64,000 nt of DNA from positions 310,001 to 374,000 of the forward strand of contig NZ_KQ948459.1 in NCBI RefSeq assembly GCF_001514115.1. Direction: 5' to 3'. Positions within the stretch are counted from its first letter, which is position 1, and each line of letters starts with the position of its first letter. A program made the position numbers and the translations under genes. Below, one piece after another: positions 6,906 to 15,829 of this stretch. The notes beneath the pieces are model-generated. The model saw nothing but the letters and a program-made list of their open reading frames with translations. It made no database searches and was not told where the DNA came from. This DNA is from Streptomyces olivochromogenes (GTDB lineage: Bacteria > Actinomycetota > Actinomycetes > Streptomycetales > Streptomycetaceae).

Positions 6906-9299
6906 GTGCCTGCACATGACACATGCCAGACGCGCGCACGGGGGAAGTGCAGAAAAGTGGAACGTGCACGGGAACACGCCTCGGCGGGAGAGCTCAGCGG
7001 CCCCGCACAGCGGCCCGAAGCGGCCGATACCGCCCTCGAACTCCTGGTCCACGGAGTCGGCGGCACCACACCCGAGGAGATGCTGGACGATCCGCGGACG
7101 GTCCGGATCAGCGGCGACGAGACCGCGGCCGTCTACCGGCGCGTCGACGACGCCGACGCGGAGCGGCGCCCCGACGACTACCGGGGCAGACCGGTCCCCG
7201 AGGCCTATGTGTGGTGCAACCTCACCTCCGGCAACGGCACCCGGGCCCTGTGGCTGTTGCTGCTGCCCTTCATGGTCGTCAACCTCGCGCACTGGATGCG
7301 CCCCGCCACCCGCGGCCGCACCCGGACGGTCCGCCTGTACGGCCTGCTCGTCCGGCTGGCCGGGCTCACCCTCACCGTGCTGCTGGTCGCCGCGGCCTGC
7401 GAGGTCGCCCTCGACCTGACCGCCTGGCAGTGCGCGGGCACACGCGCGTGCGCCGAGGCGCACTCCTGGCTGGGCTTCCTCTCCCCGGACCTGTCCGACA
7501 ACGGCTGGTGGAGCCGACCCGGCCGCCGCCTCGCCCTTGCGGGCCTGGTGCCCACGGGTCTCACCTGCCTGCTCTGGTACCTCTCGCACCGCACCTGGAG
7601 CGCCTACGAGTCCCAGCAGCCCGTGTCCCGCAGGCCCGAGCCCGCCGAGGAGACCGGCCGCACCGGGCTCGGCAGGCCCGGCTTCTGGTACGGGCGCCGT
7701 CTCGTGGCCCGGCTGCGCGCCGCGCACACCGCGGCGGGACTCCTCACCGTCACCGCCGCCGTCGGCGGCCCCGCGGCCCGCTTCGACCGGGAGGCGGGGG
7801 GACCCGCCGTGCTCGGGATCCTCGGCCTGCTGCTGTACGCATCGCTCGTCGTGGGCGCGGTCGTGGTGCTGTGGGTGGTCTGCCGGCGCGGCCGCAGCGA
7901 ACACCGGCTGGACCAGGAACTGGACGCCACGCTCGTGCGCGGGCTGCCCCTGGGCTCGATCGCCCTGTTCGCCCTGACCCTGCTGTACGCCGGATGGTCA
8001 CGGCCCGGCTGGCACTCGACGGGGCGGCTGCCGGGCGACGCGACCTTCGGAGGCCTCGCCCTCGCCCAGGGACTGCTCGTCATCACGCTCGGCGTGGTGG
8101 CCCGCGTTCTGTACCGCACCAGACCCGATCCGCGCACCGCCCTGAGTGGTCTGGCCGGACCCGCCGTCGCGATGCTGGCCTGCGCCCTGGGTGGCGTGAT
8201 GTCCGGCGGAGTCGCGCAGCGCGTCGCCGACTGGCTGGACGGCACGCGCGGCTCGCTGACCGGCCCGCCCGTCCTGCTGACCTGGCAGGCGTCCGTGATC
8301 CCGCCGACGCTCCTCGTGCTCCTCGGCCTGTGCGGCAGGCTGGCCCTGCGCACCTGGCGGCTGCGCCGCCTCGAGATGCGCGCGGTGGAACTCGACTACC
8401 CGGGCGAGGCCAAGGACACCACCCGTACCCGCCGTATCGCGAGCACACGCGCGATGGCCGCCCTCACCGACCGGGCGCCCCTCATGGTCGGCGTGATCTC
8501 GTTCGTGACCCTGCTCCTGGGCGCCGGAGCCCTGGTGGGCGTCCTGACCACCGGTGACGCCCCGGCACAGGCCGCGCGAGGGTCGTACGCCTTCGTCCGA
8601 GGCGCCGCCGAAGCCGCGCAGGCGCTCGGGTCCTGGCTCATCGGCCTCGGTTTCATACTTCTCGTCACCTCGGGGCGGCGCGCCTACAAGGACCCGGCGG
8701 CCCGCCGCACCATCGGCATCCTCTGGGACGTCGGCACCTTCTGGCCGCGCGCCGCCCACCCCTTCGCGCCGCCCTGCTACGCCGAGCGTGCCGTGCCCGA
8801 CCTGACGTGGCGCATGGTCACCTGGACCCGGGCCACCGGCGGGCGCCTGGTGCTCTCCGGGCACTCCCAGGGCAGTGTGCTGGCCGCCGCCGCGGCCTGG
8901 CAGCTGAACCCCTCCGTACGCAGGCGGGTCGCGCTGCTCACCTACGGCTCACCCCTGGAACGGCTCTACGGGCGCTGGTTCCCGGCCCACTTCGGCCCGG
9001 CCGCCCTCACCTCGCTGCACCGGGAGGTCGACTGCTGGCGCAACCTGTACCGCCTCACCGACCCCATCGGCGGCCCCGTTCGGCTGCCCGGCGACTGCGG
9101 CCCCCAGGTCGACCGCGCGCCCCTGAAGGACCCGCTCGCCTACGGACGCACCCAGGAGCATCCGCTGCCCGCGCCGATCCTCGGACACGGGGACTACCAG
9201 GCGGACCCGGCCTTCGCCGAGGAACGCGAACGGCTGCTGGCGCGGCTACGGCCGGAGGCGGTACCGGGCCCCCGTCCCGACGGCGACGCCGCGACCTGA
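6906..9299 (+). CDS. Large membrane protein with split alpha/beta-hydrolase motifs
   Basis: The 797-residue protein begins with a soluble part containing ELLVHGVGG (near residue 50), which looks like an oxyanion-hole strand. Then come about ten hydrophobic segments between residues ~110 and ~595. The C-terminal part holds a nucleophile elbow GHSQGS (serine near 653), a candidate acid in RLTDPIGG (near 717) and a candidate histidine in LGHGDYQ (near 760). I infer a lipase- or esterase-like enzyme whose fold is interrupted by a membrane domain. The substrate is unknown. GTG 6906 has GGAG 6 nt upstream. It converges on the beta-helix/AAA+ gene with a 25-nt gap. Confidence 0.75.
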   Translation: MPAHDTCQTRARGKCRKVERAREHASAGELSGPAQRPEAADTALELLVHGVGGTTPEEMLDDPRTVRISGDETAAVYRRVDDADAERRPDDYRGRPVPEAYVWCNLTSGNGTRALWLLLLPFMVVNLAHWMRPATRGRTRTVRLYGLLVRLAGLTLTVLLVAAACEVALDLTAWQCAGTRACAEAHSWLGFLSPDLSDNGWWSRPGRRLALAGLVPTGLTCLLWYLSHRTWSAYESQQPVSRRPEPAEETGRTGLGRPGFWYGRRLVARLRAAHTAAGLLTVTAAVGGPAARFDREAGGPAVLGILGLLLYASLVVGAVVVLWVVCRRGRSEHRLDQELDATLVRGLPLGSIALFALTLLYAGWSRPGWHSTGRLPGDATFGGLALAQGLLVITLGVVARVLYRTRPDPRTALSGLAGPAVAMLACALGGVMSGGVAQRVADWLDGTRGSLTGPPVLLTWQASVIPPTLLVLLGLCGRLALRTWRLRRLEMRAVELDYPGEAKDTTRTRRIASTRAMAALTDRAPLMVGVISFVTLLLGAGALVGVLTTGDAPAQAARGSYAFVRGAAEAAQALGSWLIGLGFILLVTSGRRAYKDPAARRTIGILWDVGTFWPRAAHPFAPPCYAERAVPDLTWRMVTWTRATGGRLVLSGHSQGSVLAAAAAWQLNPSVRRRVALLTYGSPLERLYGRWFPAHFGPAALTSLHREVDCWRNLYRLTDPIGGPVRLPGDCGPQVDRAPLKDPLAYGRTQEHPLPAPILGHGDYQADPAFAEERERLLARLRPEAVPGPRPDGDAAT

Positions 9300-9324
9300 G
9301 GGCGACCGCCCGTCCACGCGAGGC

Positions 9325-11760
9325 TCAGGGCAGCTCGGGCAGGTCCTCGGGGTAGAGCAGCGTGAGGTCGTCCGTGCTCGGCTCGTCGAGCTGGGCGACC
9401 CGCCCCGCGTGCCGCTCGACCATCGCCTCGAAGGTCTGCCGCGCGGTACGGCCGTTGCCGAACGCCGGGCCCTTGGGGATGGCCGTGAAGTACTTCAGCA
9501 GCGCCTCGGGCGCGCCGGGCGCCAGGCTGTACTCGTGCTCCTCGGCCTGCTGCTCCACGATCCGCAGCAGCTCCTCGGGGACGTAGTCGCTGAAGGTGAT
9601 GGTCCGTGAGAAGCGGGACGCCACACCGGGGTTGACCGTGAGGAAGCGCTCCATCTCGGCCGTGTAGCCCGCGACGATCACGACGACCGCTTCCCGGTGG
9701 TCCTCCATCAGCTTCACGAGCGTGTCGATGGCCTCGCGGCCGAAGTCGCGGCCCGAGTCCTCCGGCGACAGCGCGTACGCCTCGTCGATGAACAGGACAC
9801 CGCCGCGCGCCCGGTCGAACGCCTCCTGGGTGCGGATCGCCGTGGAGCCGATGTGCTCGCCCACCAGGTCGACGCGGGACACCTCGACCAGGTGCCCCTT
9901 CTCCAGGACACCGAGCGAGGCCAGGATCTCGCCGTACAGCCGGGCGACCGTCGTCTTGCCGGTGCCGGGGGAGCCGGTGAAGACCAGGTGGCGGCGGGCG
10001 GAGGCCGCCTTGAGGCCCGCCAGCTGTCTGCGGCGGCCCACCTCGATCATGTCGGTGAGGGCACGCACCTCGCGCTTGACGCTGTCCAGGCCCACCAGCC
10101 CGTCGAGTTCGCCGAGGACGACCTTCGAGGTACGGGCCGGCTCCGCGGGCCCGGGCTCCGAGGCCGTGACGAGCGGTTCCTGCTCGGTGGTGCGCTGGCC
10201 GGGGATCGAGCCGAGCAGGCTCGTGGACGGGTTGGACGTCTGTACGGCCGTCTCGTGCGCCGGGGGGCGCACTCCGGCGCTCTCGTCGCTCGTGCAGTCC
10301 TCGACGACCGGGCCGCCGCCCGGCGCGTTGCCGCCGTCGGCGAACTCGTAACCCCCGCGTGCGCAGCGCTCCGTACGGCACTTCTTCAGCGTCGCCCGGC
10401 AGCCGTCGATGACATGGAAGCCGTAGCCCCCGCTGCCCGTCACCCGGCAGTTGTGGAAGCTGCCGCGGCCACCCGCCGACACGTAGAAACCGGCCTCCGC
10501 GGGGGAGTCGACCGTGCAGCGCTCGAAGGTGGGGTCGGCGCCCTTGGTGACGATCACGCCGGTCTGGGTGCCGTCCACGGTGCAACCGGACAGGGTGCCG
10601 CCGCTTCCGTGGTCACGGAACCAGGCGCCCGTCGCGGCGTCGCGGATACGGCAGTCGTCGAGCTGTGCCGTCGCGCCGTCGCTCACCGAGACGGCGGTGT
10701 TGCGCACTTGGGAGAGGTCGCTGTCGACGACGTCCACGCGTGAACCGCGGTCGAGGACGAACAGGGCGTCGGGCACGTCGTGCACCCGGCAGGACTCGAG
10801 CACCGCGGTCGCGCCGTCGCTGACCCACACCGCGGGGTAGTCGCCCGTGCTGTCGAAGATCTCGCACTGGTTGGCGTCCACGCGCGTGCCCGGGTCCCAG
10901 ACCGACAGGCCGTTGCGCCCGAACTGCCGGACGGTGGTGCGGGTCAGGGTGAGGACGGAGCGGGAACGCAGGTCCACCGCGTTCTCCGGGATGTCGTGGA
11001 TGCGGCAGTCGGCGAGAGTGAGCACGGCGTCCGTGTCCAGGGTGACGCCGTCCGACGTCGTGCGGTGCACATCGCAGTCGGTGAGATGGGCCGCGGCGCG
11101 CGCGGTGATCTGCACACCGGAGCCCTTGACCTCGTACACCTCGCAACCGACCGCCTCCAGCGAGGAGTTCTCGCCGGTCACCGACAGGCCCGCGCCGGAG
11201 GCGTGGTGCACCCGGCAGCGCTCCAGACGGGGATGCGCGCCGCCGCGGACCGCGATGCCCGACTGTCCGGCCGCGACGACCTCGCACTCCTCGAACACGC
11301 CACCGCCGCCGTCGAGTACGGCGATGCCGATGCCGGCCGGATTGTCGACCGTGCAGCGCCGCACGGTCGGACGGGCGCCGCCGCGCACCTCGATGCCGGC
11401 CGCGGAGCGCGTGACGATCCGCACGTCGAGGAGCTCCGGGGTGCCCTCCTCGACGAGCAGCGCGGGCGCCGCCGAGTCCTGGCCCTCCACGTGCAGGTCC
11501 TGGACCACGGCCGAGGCGCGCACGGTCAGCGGCACGCCGTCCACCGGCGCGATGCGCACGGAGCCGGGGGAGCCCTCCGGGCCGCGCAGCGTCACCGCGC
11601 GCTGGACCACGAGATTCTCCCGGTAGGTGCCGGGTGCGACGGTGAGCACGTCCCCGTCGGCCGCGGCCTCCAGGGCGGCGGCCAGCGATGCGTACTCTCC
11701 TGTGCGGCGCCGCCACCGCGAGGTGCCGGTGTGCGTCACCTGGACCGTGCCCTGTGCCAT
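9325..11760 (-). CDS. Right-handed beta-helix protein fused to a CbbX/SpoVK-type AAA+ ATPase
   Basis: The 811-residue protein has two parts. Residues ~20-490 form a parallel beta-helix with repeated NosD/pectate-lyase-like coils (patterns such as VRGGAHPRLERC and VSDGATAVLESC) and many cysteines. After a ~50-residue linker comes an AAA+ module with Walker A GSPGTGKTT (about 595-603), Walker B GGVLFIDEAYAL (about 652-663), sensor-like VVIVAGY and a candidate arginine finger in VASRFSRTI. The ATPase resembles CbbX, SpoVK and EccA, which remodel protein complexes. The beta-helix probably binds a carbohydrate or partner protein. No signal peptide is seen, so it should be cytoplasmic. The function is unknown. 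Confidence 0.88.
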   Translation of the reverse strand: MAQGTVQVTHTGTSRWRRRTGEYASLAAALEAAADGDVLTVAPGTYRENLVVQRAVTLRGPEGSPGSVRIAPVDGVPLTVRASAVVQDLHVEGQDSAAPALLVEEGTPELLDVRIVTRSAAGIEVRGGARPTVRRCTVDNPAGIGIAVLDGGGGVFEECEVVAAGQSGIAVRGGAHPRLERCRVHHASGAGLSVTGENSSLEAVGCEVYEVKGSGVQITARAAAHLTDCDVHRTTSDGVTLDTDAVLTLADCRIHDIPENAVDLRSRSVLTLTRTTVRQFGRNGLSVWDPGTRVDANQCEIFDSTGDYPAVWVSDGATAVLESCRVHDVPDALFVLDRGSRVDVVDSDLSQVRNTAVSVSDGATAQLDDCRIRDAATGAWFRDHGSGGTLSGCTVDGTQTGVIVTKGADPTFERCTVDSPAEAGFYVSAGGRGSFHNCRVTGSGGYGFHVIDGCRATLKKCRTERCARGGYEFADGGNAPGGGPVVEDCTSDESAGVRPPAHETAVQTSNPSTSLLGSIPGQRTTEQEPLVTASEPGPAEPARTSKVVLGELDGLVGLDSVKREVRALTDMIEVGRRRQLAGLKAASARRHLVFTGSPGTGKTTVARLYGEILASLGVLEKGHLVEVSRVDLVGEHIGSTAIRTQEAFDRARGGVLFIDEAYALSPEDSGRDFGREAIDTLVKLMEDHREAVVVIVAGYTAEMERFLTVNPGVASRFSRTITFSDYVPEELLRIVEQQAEEHEYSLAPGAPEALLKYFTAIPKGPAFGNGRTARQTFEAMVERHAGRVAQLDEPSTDDLTLLYPEDLPELP

Positions 11761-11918
11761 GGCGCTGTAGTGCCCCCACCTCGTCGTACGCGGGTCCTGC
11801 GAGGCCGTGCTGAAACCCCGTCGCGATCAAGAACAGCTTCTCACGGCGGTGCCGAACGATTCGGTCGGTCCACCGTAGCGTGCGCGGGCACGGTGGGTTG
11901 ACCGGAGCCGGAAGGCGG

Positions 11919-12524
11919 TCAGCTGCCGGTGCCCGTCCTGCCCCAGTCCGGACCCGCCCTGTCCCACGCCTGATCCCAACGGGCGTACCGGCGAAGGACC
12001 ATGCGCCACACGATCAGACGTCTGCCGCTGTCGAGGAGCCCCGCGGTGAGCAGGGCCGCGCCGATGCCCGCCAGCACGGCGTGCGTCGTCGCGGTGGCCG
12101 GATCCAGCGGGCGGGCGACCAGGTCACCGTGCTCGTCGGTCCAGAGTGTGAAGTGGTCACCCTTGTGCGGGGACTTGAGGGCGGCTATCACCTTGCCGTG
12201 ATGCGCCGTGCCGTCCGGAGCCGTCCAGTCGGCGAGCACGCGACTGTGCGGATCCTGCGCCGACGAGGCCTCGGGATCGGGGTCCAGCGGGGCCCGGGAC
12301 GCCTTGCCGGCCACGGTGGCCGTCACTTCGTGGCGGGCCAGGTGCTGGTCCCGAACGGCCTGTTGGAGGGCGTCCTCGGCCGTCGCTCCGGTGAGTGCGC
12401 CGAGCAGAGGCGCGAGGGTGAGGATCAGCAGGACGGCCAGCAGGGCCAGCCACGCCTCGACCAGATCGGTCGTACGGCGCAGCGGATTGTGCCGCCAACG
12501 CCAGAGTCCGCCGATAGCTCGCAC
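11919..12524 (-). CDS. Rv1733c-like two-helix membrane protein
   Basis: The 201-residue protein has a basic N-terminus (MRAIGGLWRWRHNPLRR), a first membrane helix at about residues 24-46, a ~100-residue outside domain, and a second helix near 148-168, ending in a basic cytoplasmic tail. This layout, with the RWRHNPLRR start, matches the Rv1733c family of actinobacteria. The mycobacterial member is known as a dormancy-regulon antigen without a defined biochemical role. The gene is monocistronic as far as can be seen, upstream of the beta-helix gene on the same strand with a 158-nt gap. Confidence 0.75.
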   Translation of the reverse strand: MRAIGGLWRWRHNPLRRTTDLVEAWLALLAVLLILTLAPLLGALTGATAEDALQQAVRDQHLARHEVTATVAGKASRAPLDPDPEASSAQDPHSRVLADWTAPDGTAHHGKVIAALKSPHKGDHFTLWTDEHGDLVARPLDPATATTHAVLAGIGAALLTAGLLDSGRRLIVWRMVLRRYARWDQAWDRAGPDWGRTGTGS

Positions 12525-12685
12525 CGTCCCGCACCCCCCTTTTGCCTCCGTGATAACCCCCGGCGGAGCCGTTCATATGCGAGCCCCGGGAAAGAGAGAG
12601 CGAAATCACCCTTCCCACGGGTCTTTCATGAACTTCTCACGCAGTCTCAACGACCGTGCCCGGGGCCCGGGTTCCCGCGGGCGGG

Positions 12686-13510
12686 TCATTCGAGGACCGT
12701 GACCGGATCGCCGATCCGCACCGTGCCGCGGGACTCCGGCACCAGGTTCTGTCCGAAGACGAGCTGGGAGCCGAAGCGACGGTGGCGTCCGAGCGTGCGC
12801 AGCGGCTCCTTGCCGCGCTGGGCGGTGTCCTGGTCGGTGGTGGTCACGACGCACCGGCCGCACATCTTGGCCACCCGGAAGGCGACCTCGCCGATGGCGA
12901 TCCGCCGCCAGCCGTCCTCGGCCCATGCCGTCGTGCCCGCCACCACCACGTTCGGCCGGAAACGGTTCATCGGGAGGGGGCCCTCGTCGGCGCGGTCGCC
13001 CTGCGCGATCAAGGAGTTCAGCGCGTCCAGCGAGGCGAGCGTGGTGACCAGCAGGGGATAGCCGTCGGCGAAGCTGACGGTCTCGCCCGGACGCGCGTAG
13101 TCCGGGTCCACCGGCCTGCGCGTGGCGGGGTCGTCCATGTGCAGGAGACGGACCTCGGTCCCCAGATAGTCACTGCACCAGGCGTGCGCGTCCGCGTCGG
13201 CGAGGACCGCCTCCACCTTGTTGCCGAAGAGGTCCAGCGGCGTCGTGCCGACCGGCGGGGGCACCAGGACGGTCAGCGGCTTACGGCCGGGCGCGGACAG
13301 CCGTATGCCGCCACCGGGCAGCAGCTCGGCGGCGGCCAGTGCCAGCCGTGGTTGCTGACGCTGGGTGACGACCTTTCCCCCGTCGTCGATCAGGACCCAG
13401 CGTCGGTCTCCGGCCAGCCCCCAGGGCTCCACGACGGCCTCCCGGGGCGAGAGAGCCCGGAAGGCCTTGACCGGGTGGACATGGATCGAGTGCAGCTCCG
13501 CATTCCCCAT
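12686..13510 (-). CDS. MOSC-domain protein (mARC-like)
   Basis: The 274-residue protein has an N-terminal MOSC beta barrel (about 4-115, starting ELHSIHVHPVKAFRALSPREA) and a C-terminal MOSC domain. The cysteine expected to bind sulfur or molybdenum cofactor lies in AKMCGRCVVTTTDQDT (near 217-221). Relatives such as YcbX and mARC are molybdoenzymes that reduce N-hydroxylated compounds. It lacks the 2Fe-2S domain found in YcbX, so a separate electron donor would be needed. ATG 13510 is chosen because the family starts just before the VHPVK motif; GGAG lies only 2-3 nt upstream. Confidence 0.88.
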   Translation of the reverse strand: MGNAELHSIHVHPVKAFRALSPREAVVEPWGLAGDRRWVLIDDGGKVVTQRQQPRLALAAAELLPGGGIRLSAPGRKPLTVLVPPPVGTTPLDLFGNKVEAVLADADAHAWCSDYLGTEVRLLHMDDPATRRPVDPDYARPGETVSFADGYPLLVTTLASLDALNSLIAQGDRADEGPLPMNRFRPNVVVAGTTAWAEDGWRRIAIGEVAFRVAKMCGRCVVTTTDQDTAQRGKEPLRTLGRHRRFGSQLVFGQNLVPESRGTVRIGDPVTVLE

Positions 13511-13578
13511 GACTCCATGGTGCCAGCGGGCACCGACATTCCGGTCCGAATGCTGCGGTGCCCGCCTACCTCAGTCCC

Positions 13579-14022
13579 TCAGTACCCGCGGTACTGCTGG
13601 TTGTTGTACGGGTCCTGGTACGGAGCCGGGGCGGGGCGGGGAGCCGCGGGGCGCATGGCCTCGTAGCCGGTGCCGGCCGCCATCGGGCGCTGCGGCTGCT
13701 GCTGGGGTCCCGGGTAGCCACGCGGGGCGCCGGCCTGCTGCGGGATGTACGGCGCCGGGGCCTGCTGCAGCGGTGCGGGCTGCTGGGCCTGCGGGTAGCC
13801 GCCGTACATGGGGGCCTGGTGCGAGGGTCCGGCGGGCAGGGCGGGAAGTGCCGAGGGGAGCGCGGGAAGGTAGCTGCTCCCCGTGTCGTAGGCGGCGGGA
13901 ACCCGGATCGGGGCGATCTGGGGAGTGCCCCGCTCGGCGACCAGGGAGTCGTAGATCGGGGTGTCCGGGAAGGACGGCGCGGAGTAGTAACCGCCGCCAT
14001 AGGTGGAGCGGGGGGAGGTCAT
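13579..14022 (-). CDS. Pro/Gln/Tyr-rich Streptomyces protein (DUF6643-like)
   Basis: The 147-residue protein has a conserved-looking N-terminus (YGGGYYSAPSFPDTPIYDSLVAERG) and a low-complexity tail rich in Pro, Gln, Ala and Tyr. It has no catalytic motif, signal peptide or membrane helix. I associate the N-terminus with DUF6643, from memory. ATG 14022 lacks a Shine-Dalgarno sequence, but TAACTT ends 7 nt upstream on the minus strand, so the message is probably leaderless. It is divergent from the TerD gene. Confidence 0.7.
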   Translation of the reverse strand: MTSPRSTYGGGYYSAPSFPDTPIYDSLVAERGTPQIAPIRVPAAYDTGSSYLPALPSALPALPAGPSHQAPMYGGYPQAQQPAPLQQAPAPYIPQQAGAPRGYPGPQQQPQRPMAAGTGYEAMRPAAPRPAPAPYQDPYNNQQYRGY

Positions 14023-14336
14023 GGCACATAAGTTAAGCCCACGATGTGCTGGTTGGGGAGACCGATAAGAGGGTTGTTTTCCGTGTCGGCAGTGACGCGG
14101 GATCCCCAATGCGAGCGAACTCGGCAAAAAAGGGCGCCAAACCGCGTTCGGATCGTGTAAAGGCCGAGTTCCGAGGGGGTTACCGGTGGTTGGCCAGCAG
14201 TGTTCGAGGCCCCTCGTGCGATCTTCCGGGGCACCTCACAGGAGTTCTCCGCCTTGGGGGAATAGGTTGTCCGGGAAAGGGCCCGAGGGACGGCCCGAGG
14301 CGCGGCCTGGCGCGGTGACACGTGATGGGGGCGGAC
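14023..14336. other. Divergent intergenic region, 314 bp
   Basis: It lies between the DUF6643-like and TerD genes. The left end carries a TAACTT -10 box for the leftward gene. The middle includes an A-rich run (GGCAAAAAAGGG) that is unusual in this DNA. The right end has a TAGGTT box and a GGGGGCGG ribosome-binding site for TerD. No small gene or riboswitch was recognised. Confidence 0.5.
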
Positions 14337-15770
14337 ATGACAATGTCTAAAGGTTCGAATGTTCCTGTGCCGACGCGCGGGTTGCGCGTCGAAATGGGGT
14401 GGCGTTCGGGGCCCGGGGTCCCCGACGCGGATGCTTCCGCGCTGTTGCTGGTCTCCGGAAAGGTCCGTTCCGACGGCGACTTCGTGTTCTACAACCAGCC
14501 GGCACACCCCTCCGGCGCCGTGCGGCACGAGGGCAAGCGGGGCGACGGCGGTCAGGTGACCGACACCCTGTTCGTCGACCTCGCGCGCGTGGAGGGCGCG
14601 ATCGAGACCGTGGTGCTGGCCGCCTCCGCGGACGGCGGCGCCTTCGGGCAGGTGCCCGGTCTGTACATCCGCGTGCTCGACGCGGGGCAGGGCACGGAGA
14701 TCGCGCGCTTCGACAGCAAGGACGCGACCGTCGAGACCGCCTTCGTGCTCGGCGAGTTCTACCGGCGCCAGGGTGCCTGGAAGTTCCGCGCGGTCGGACA
14801 GGGGTACAGCAGCGGACTGGAAGGGCTGGCGAAGGACTACGGAATCACGGTGGACGAGCCGCAGCACGCGGCACCGCCGACCGCCGCCGCGTCGATCGCC
14901 CCCGTACCGCCTGCCCCCGTACCGCCTGCCTCCGTACCGCCTGGCGCCGCACCGTCTGGCCACATACCCCCCGCCGCCATGCCGCCCGCGCCCGGTACAC
15001 GTGTGGCCGGTCCGCCGCCGGTCGGGCCGCCGGTGCACATGCCCCCGCCGGTCGCACCGCCCGTCACCGCACCGCCGGTCACCGTGTCGCCTCCCGTCAT
15101 GACTCCGCCGCCCGCCCGGCCCGGGGCCCCGGTCCGCCTCTCCAAGGTCACGCTCACCAAGGAGGCGCCCTCGGTCTCGCTGACCAAGCAGGGCGGCACG
15201 TCCGGGGCCATGCGTGTCAACCTCAACTGGCAGGTGCGCAAGCAGTTCTCGGGGTGGGGCAGCAAGCGGGGCCGGGCCGTCGCGGCGCACAGGGACCTCG
15301 ACCTCGACCTCTGCGCCCTGTACGAGCTGTCCGACGGCCGCAAGGGCGTCGTCCAGGCGCTCGGCAACGCCTTCGGGGCGCTGCACCAGCCGCCGTACAT
15401 CCACCTCGACGGCGACGACCGCACCGGTGCCGTGGCAAGCGGCGAGAACCTCACCGTCAACCTCGACCACAAGCAGAGTTTCCGGCGCATCCTCATCTTC
15501 GTCACCATCTACGAAGGGGCGCGTTCGTTCGCCGACCTGCATGCCACGGTCACCCTGCAACCGCTGAACGGCGCCCCCGTCGACTTCTCGCTCGACGAGT
15601 GCACGGTGCCCTCGACGGTCTGCGCCCTCGCCCTCATCACCAACAACGGCGGCGACCTGATCGTCCAGCGTGAAGCCCGCTACCTCGTCCCCGAGCGCGG
15701 CGTGAGCCCGCAGCGCACGGTGGACCGCGTCTACGGGTGGGGCATGAACTGGACTCCCGGCAGGAAGTGA
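14337..15770 (+). CDS. TerD-family protein with two TerD modules
   Basis: The 477-residue protein opens with the TerD start MTMSKGSNVPVPT. The first TerD domain (about 1-165) includes FVFYNQPAHPSGAVRHEG and VLGEFYRRQGAWKFRAVGQGY, both family hallmarks. A Pro/Ala/Val linker (about 170-265) contains a 5-residue repeat. A second, more divergent TerD-like module follows (about 270-477). TerD domains bind calcium and take part in tellurite and stress responses and in calcium-linked development in Streptomyces. ATG 14337 is preferred to the GTG and ATG at 14322 and 14325 because it gives the canonical N-terminus and has a G-rich site at the right distance. No other ter genes are in the window. Confidence 0.9.
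   Translation: MTMSKGSNVPVPTRGLRVEMGWRSGPGVPDADASALLLVSGKVRSDGDFVFYNQPAHPSGAVRHEGKRGDGGQVTDTLFVDLARVEGAIETVVLAASADGGAFGQVPGLYIRVLDAGQGTEIARFDSKDATVETAFVLGEFYRRQGAWKFRAVGQGYSSGLEGLAKDYGITVDEPQHAAPPTAAASIAPVPPAPVPPASVPPGAAPSGHIPPAAMPPAPGTRVAGPPPVGPPVHMPPPVAPPVTAPPVTVSPPVMTPPPARPGAPVRLSKVTLTKEAPSVSLTKQGGTSGAMRVNLNWQVRKQFSGWGSKRGRAVAAHRDLDLDLCALYELSDGRKGVVQALGNAFGALHQPPYIHLDGDDRTGAVASGENLTVNLDHKQSFRRILIFVTIYEGARSFADLHATVTLQPLNGAPVDFSLDECTVPSTVCALALITNNGGDLIVQREARYLVPERGVSPQRTVDRVYGWGMNWTPGRK
14893..14945 (+). repeat. 15-bp in-frame repeat encoding APVPP units in the TerD linker
   Basis: CCCCGTACCGCCTGC recurs three times with one base change (CTCCGTACCGCCTGG in the last). It encodes consecutive Ala-Pro-Val/Ser-Pro-Pro blocks. 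It lengthens the flexible linker between the two TerD modules and is likely to vary in copy number. Confidence 0.7.
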
Positions 15771-15829
15771 CGCCCAGGAAGTGACCCACAGGAGTGACTC
15801 GCAGGAAGTGACTCCCGGGAAGTGACCGG
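15761..15829. repeat. Five-unit 14-bp tandem repeat over the TerD stop codon
   Basis: CAGGAAGTGACGCC and four variants follow without gaps (15761, 15775, 15789, 15802, 15816; one unit is 13 bp). The first unit contains the TerD stop TGA. The array ends exactly at the stop codon of the convergent glycosyltransferase gene. Confidence 0.9.

Noticed and set aside
6675..7904. Long upstream extension of the DeoR gene
   Set aside because: It is antisense to the membrane hydrolase gene, is low-complexity, and the HTH starts right after GTG 6674.
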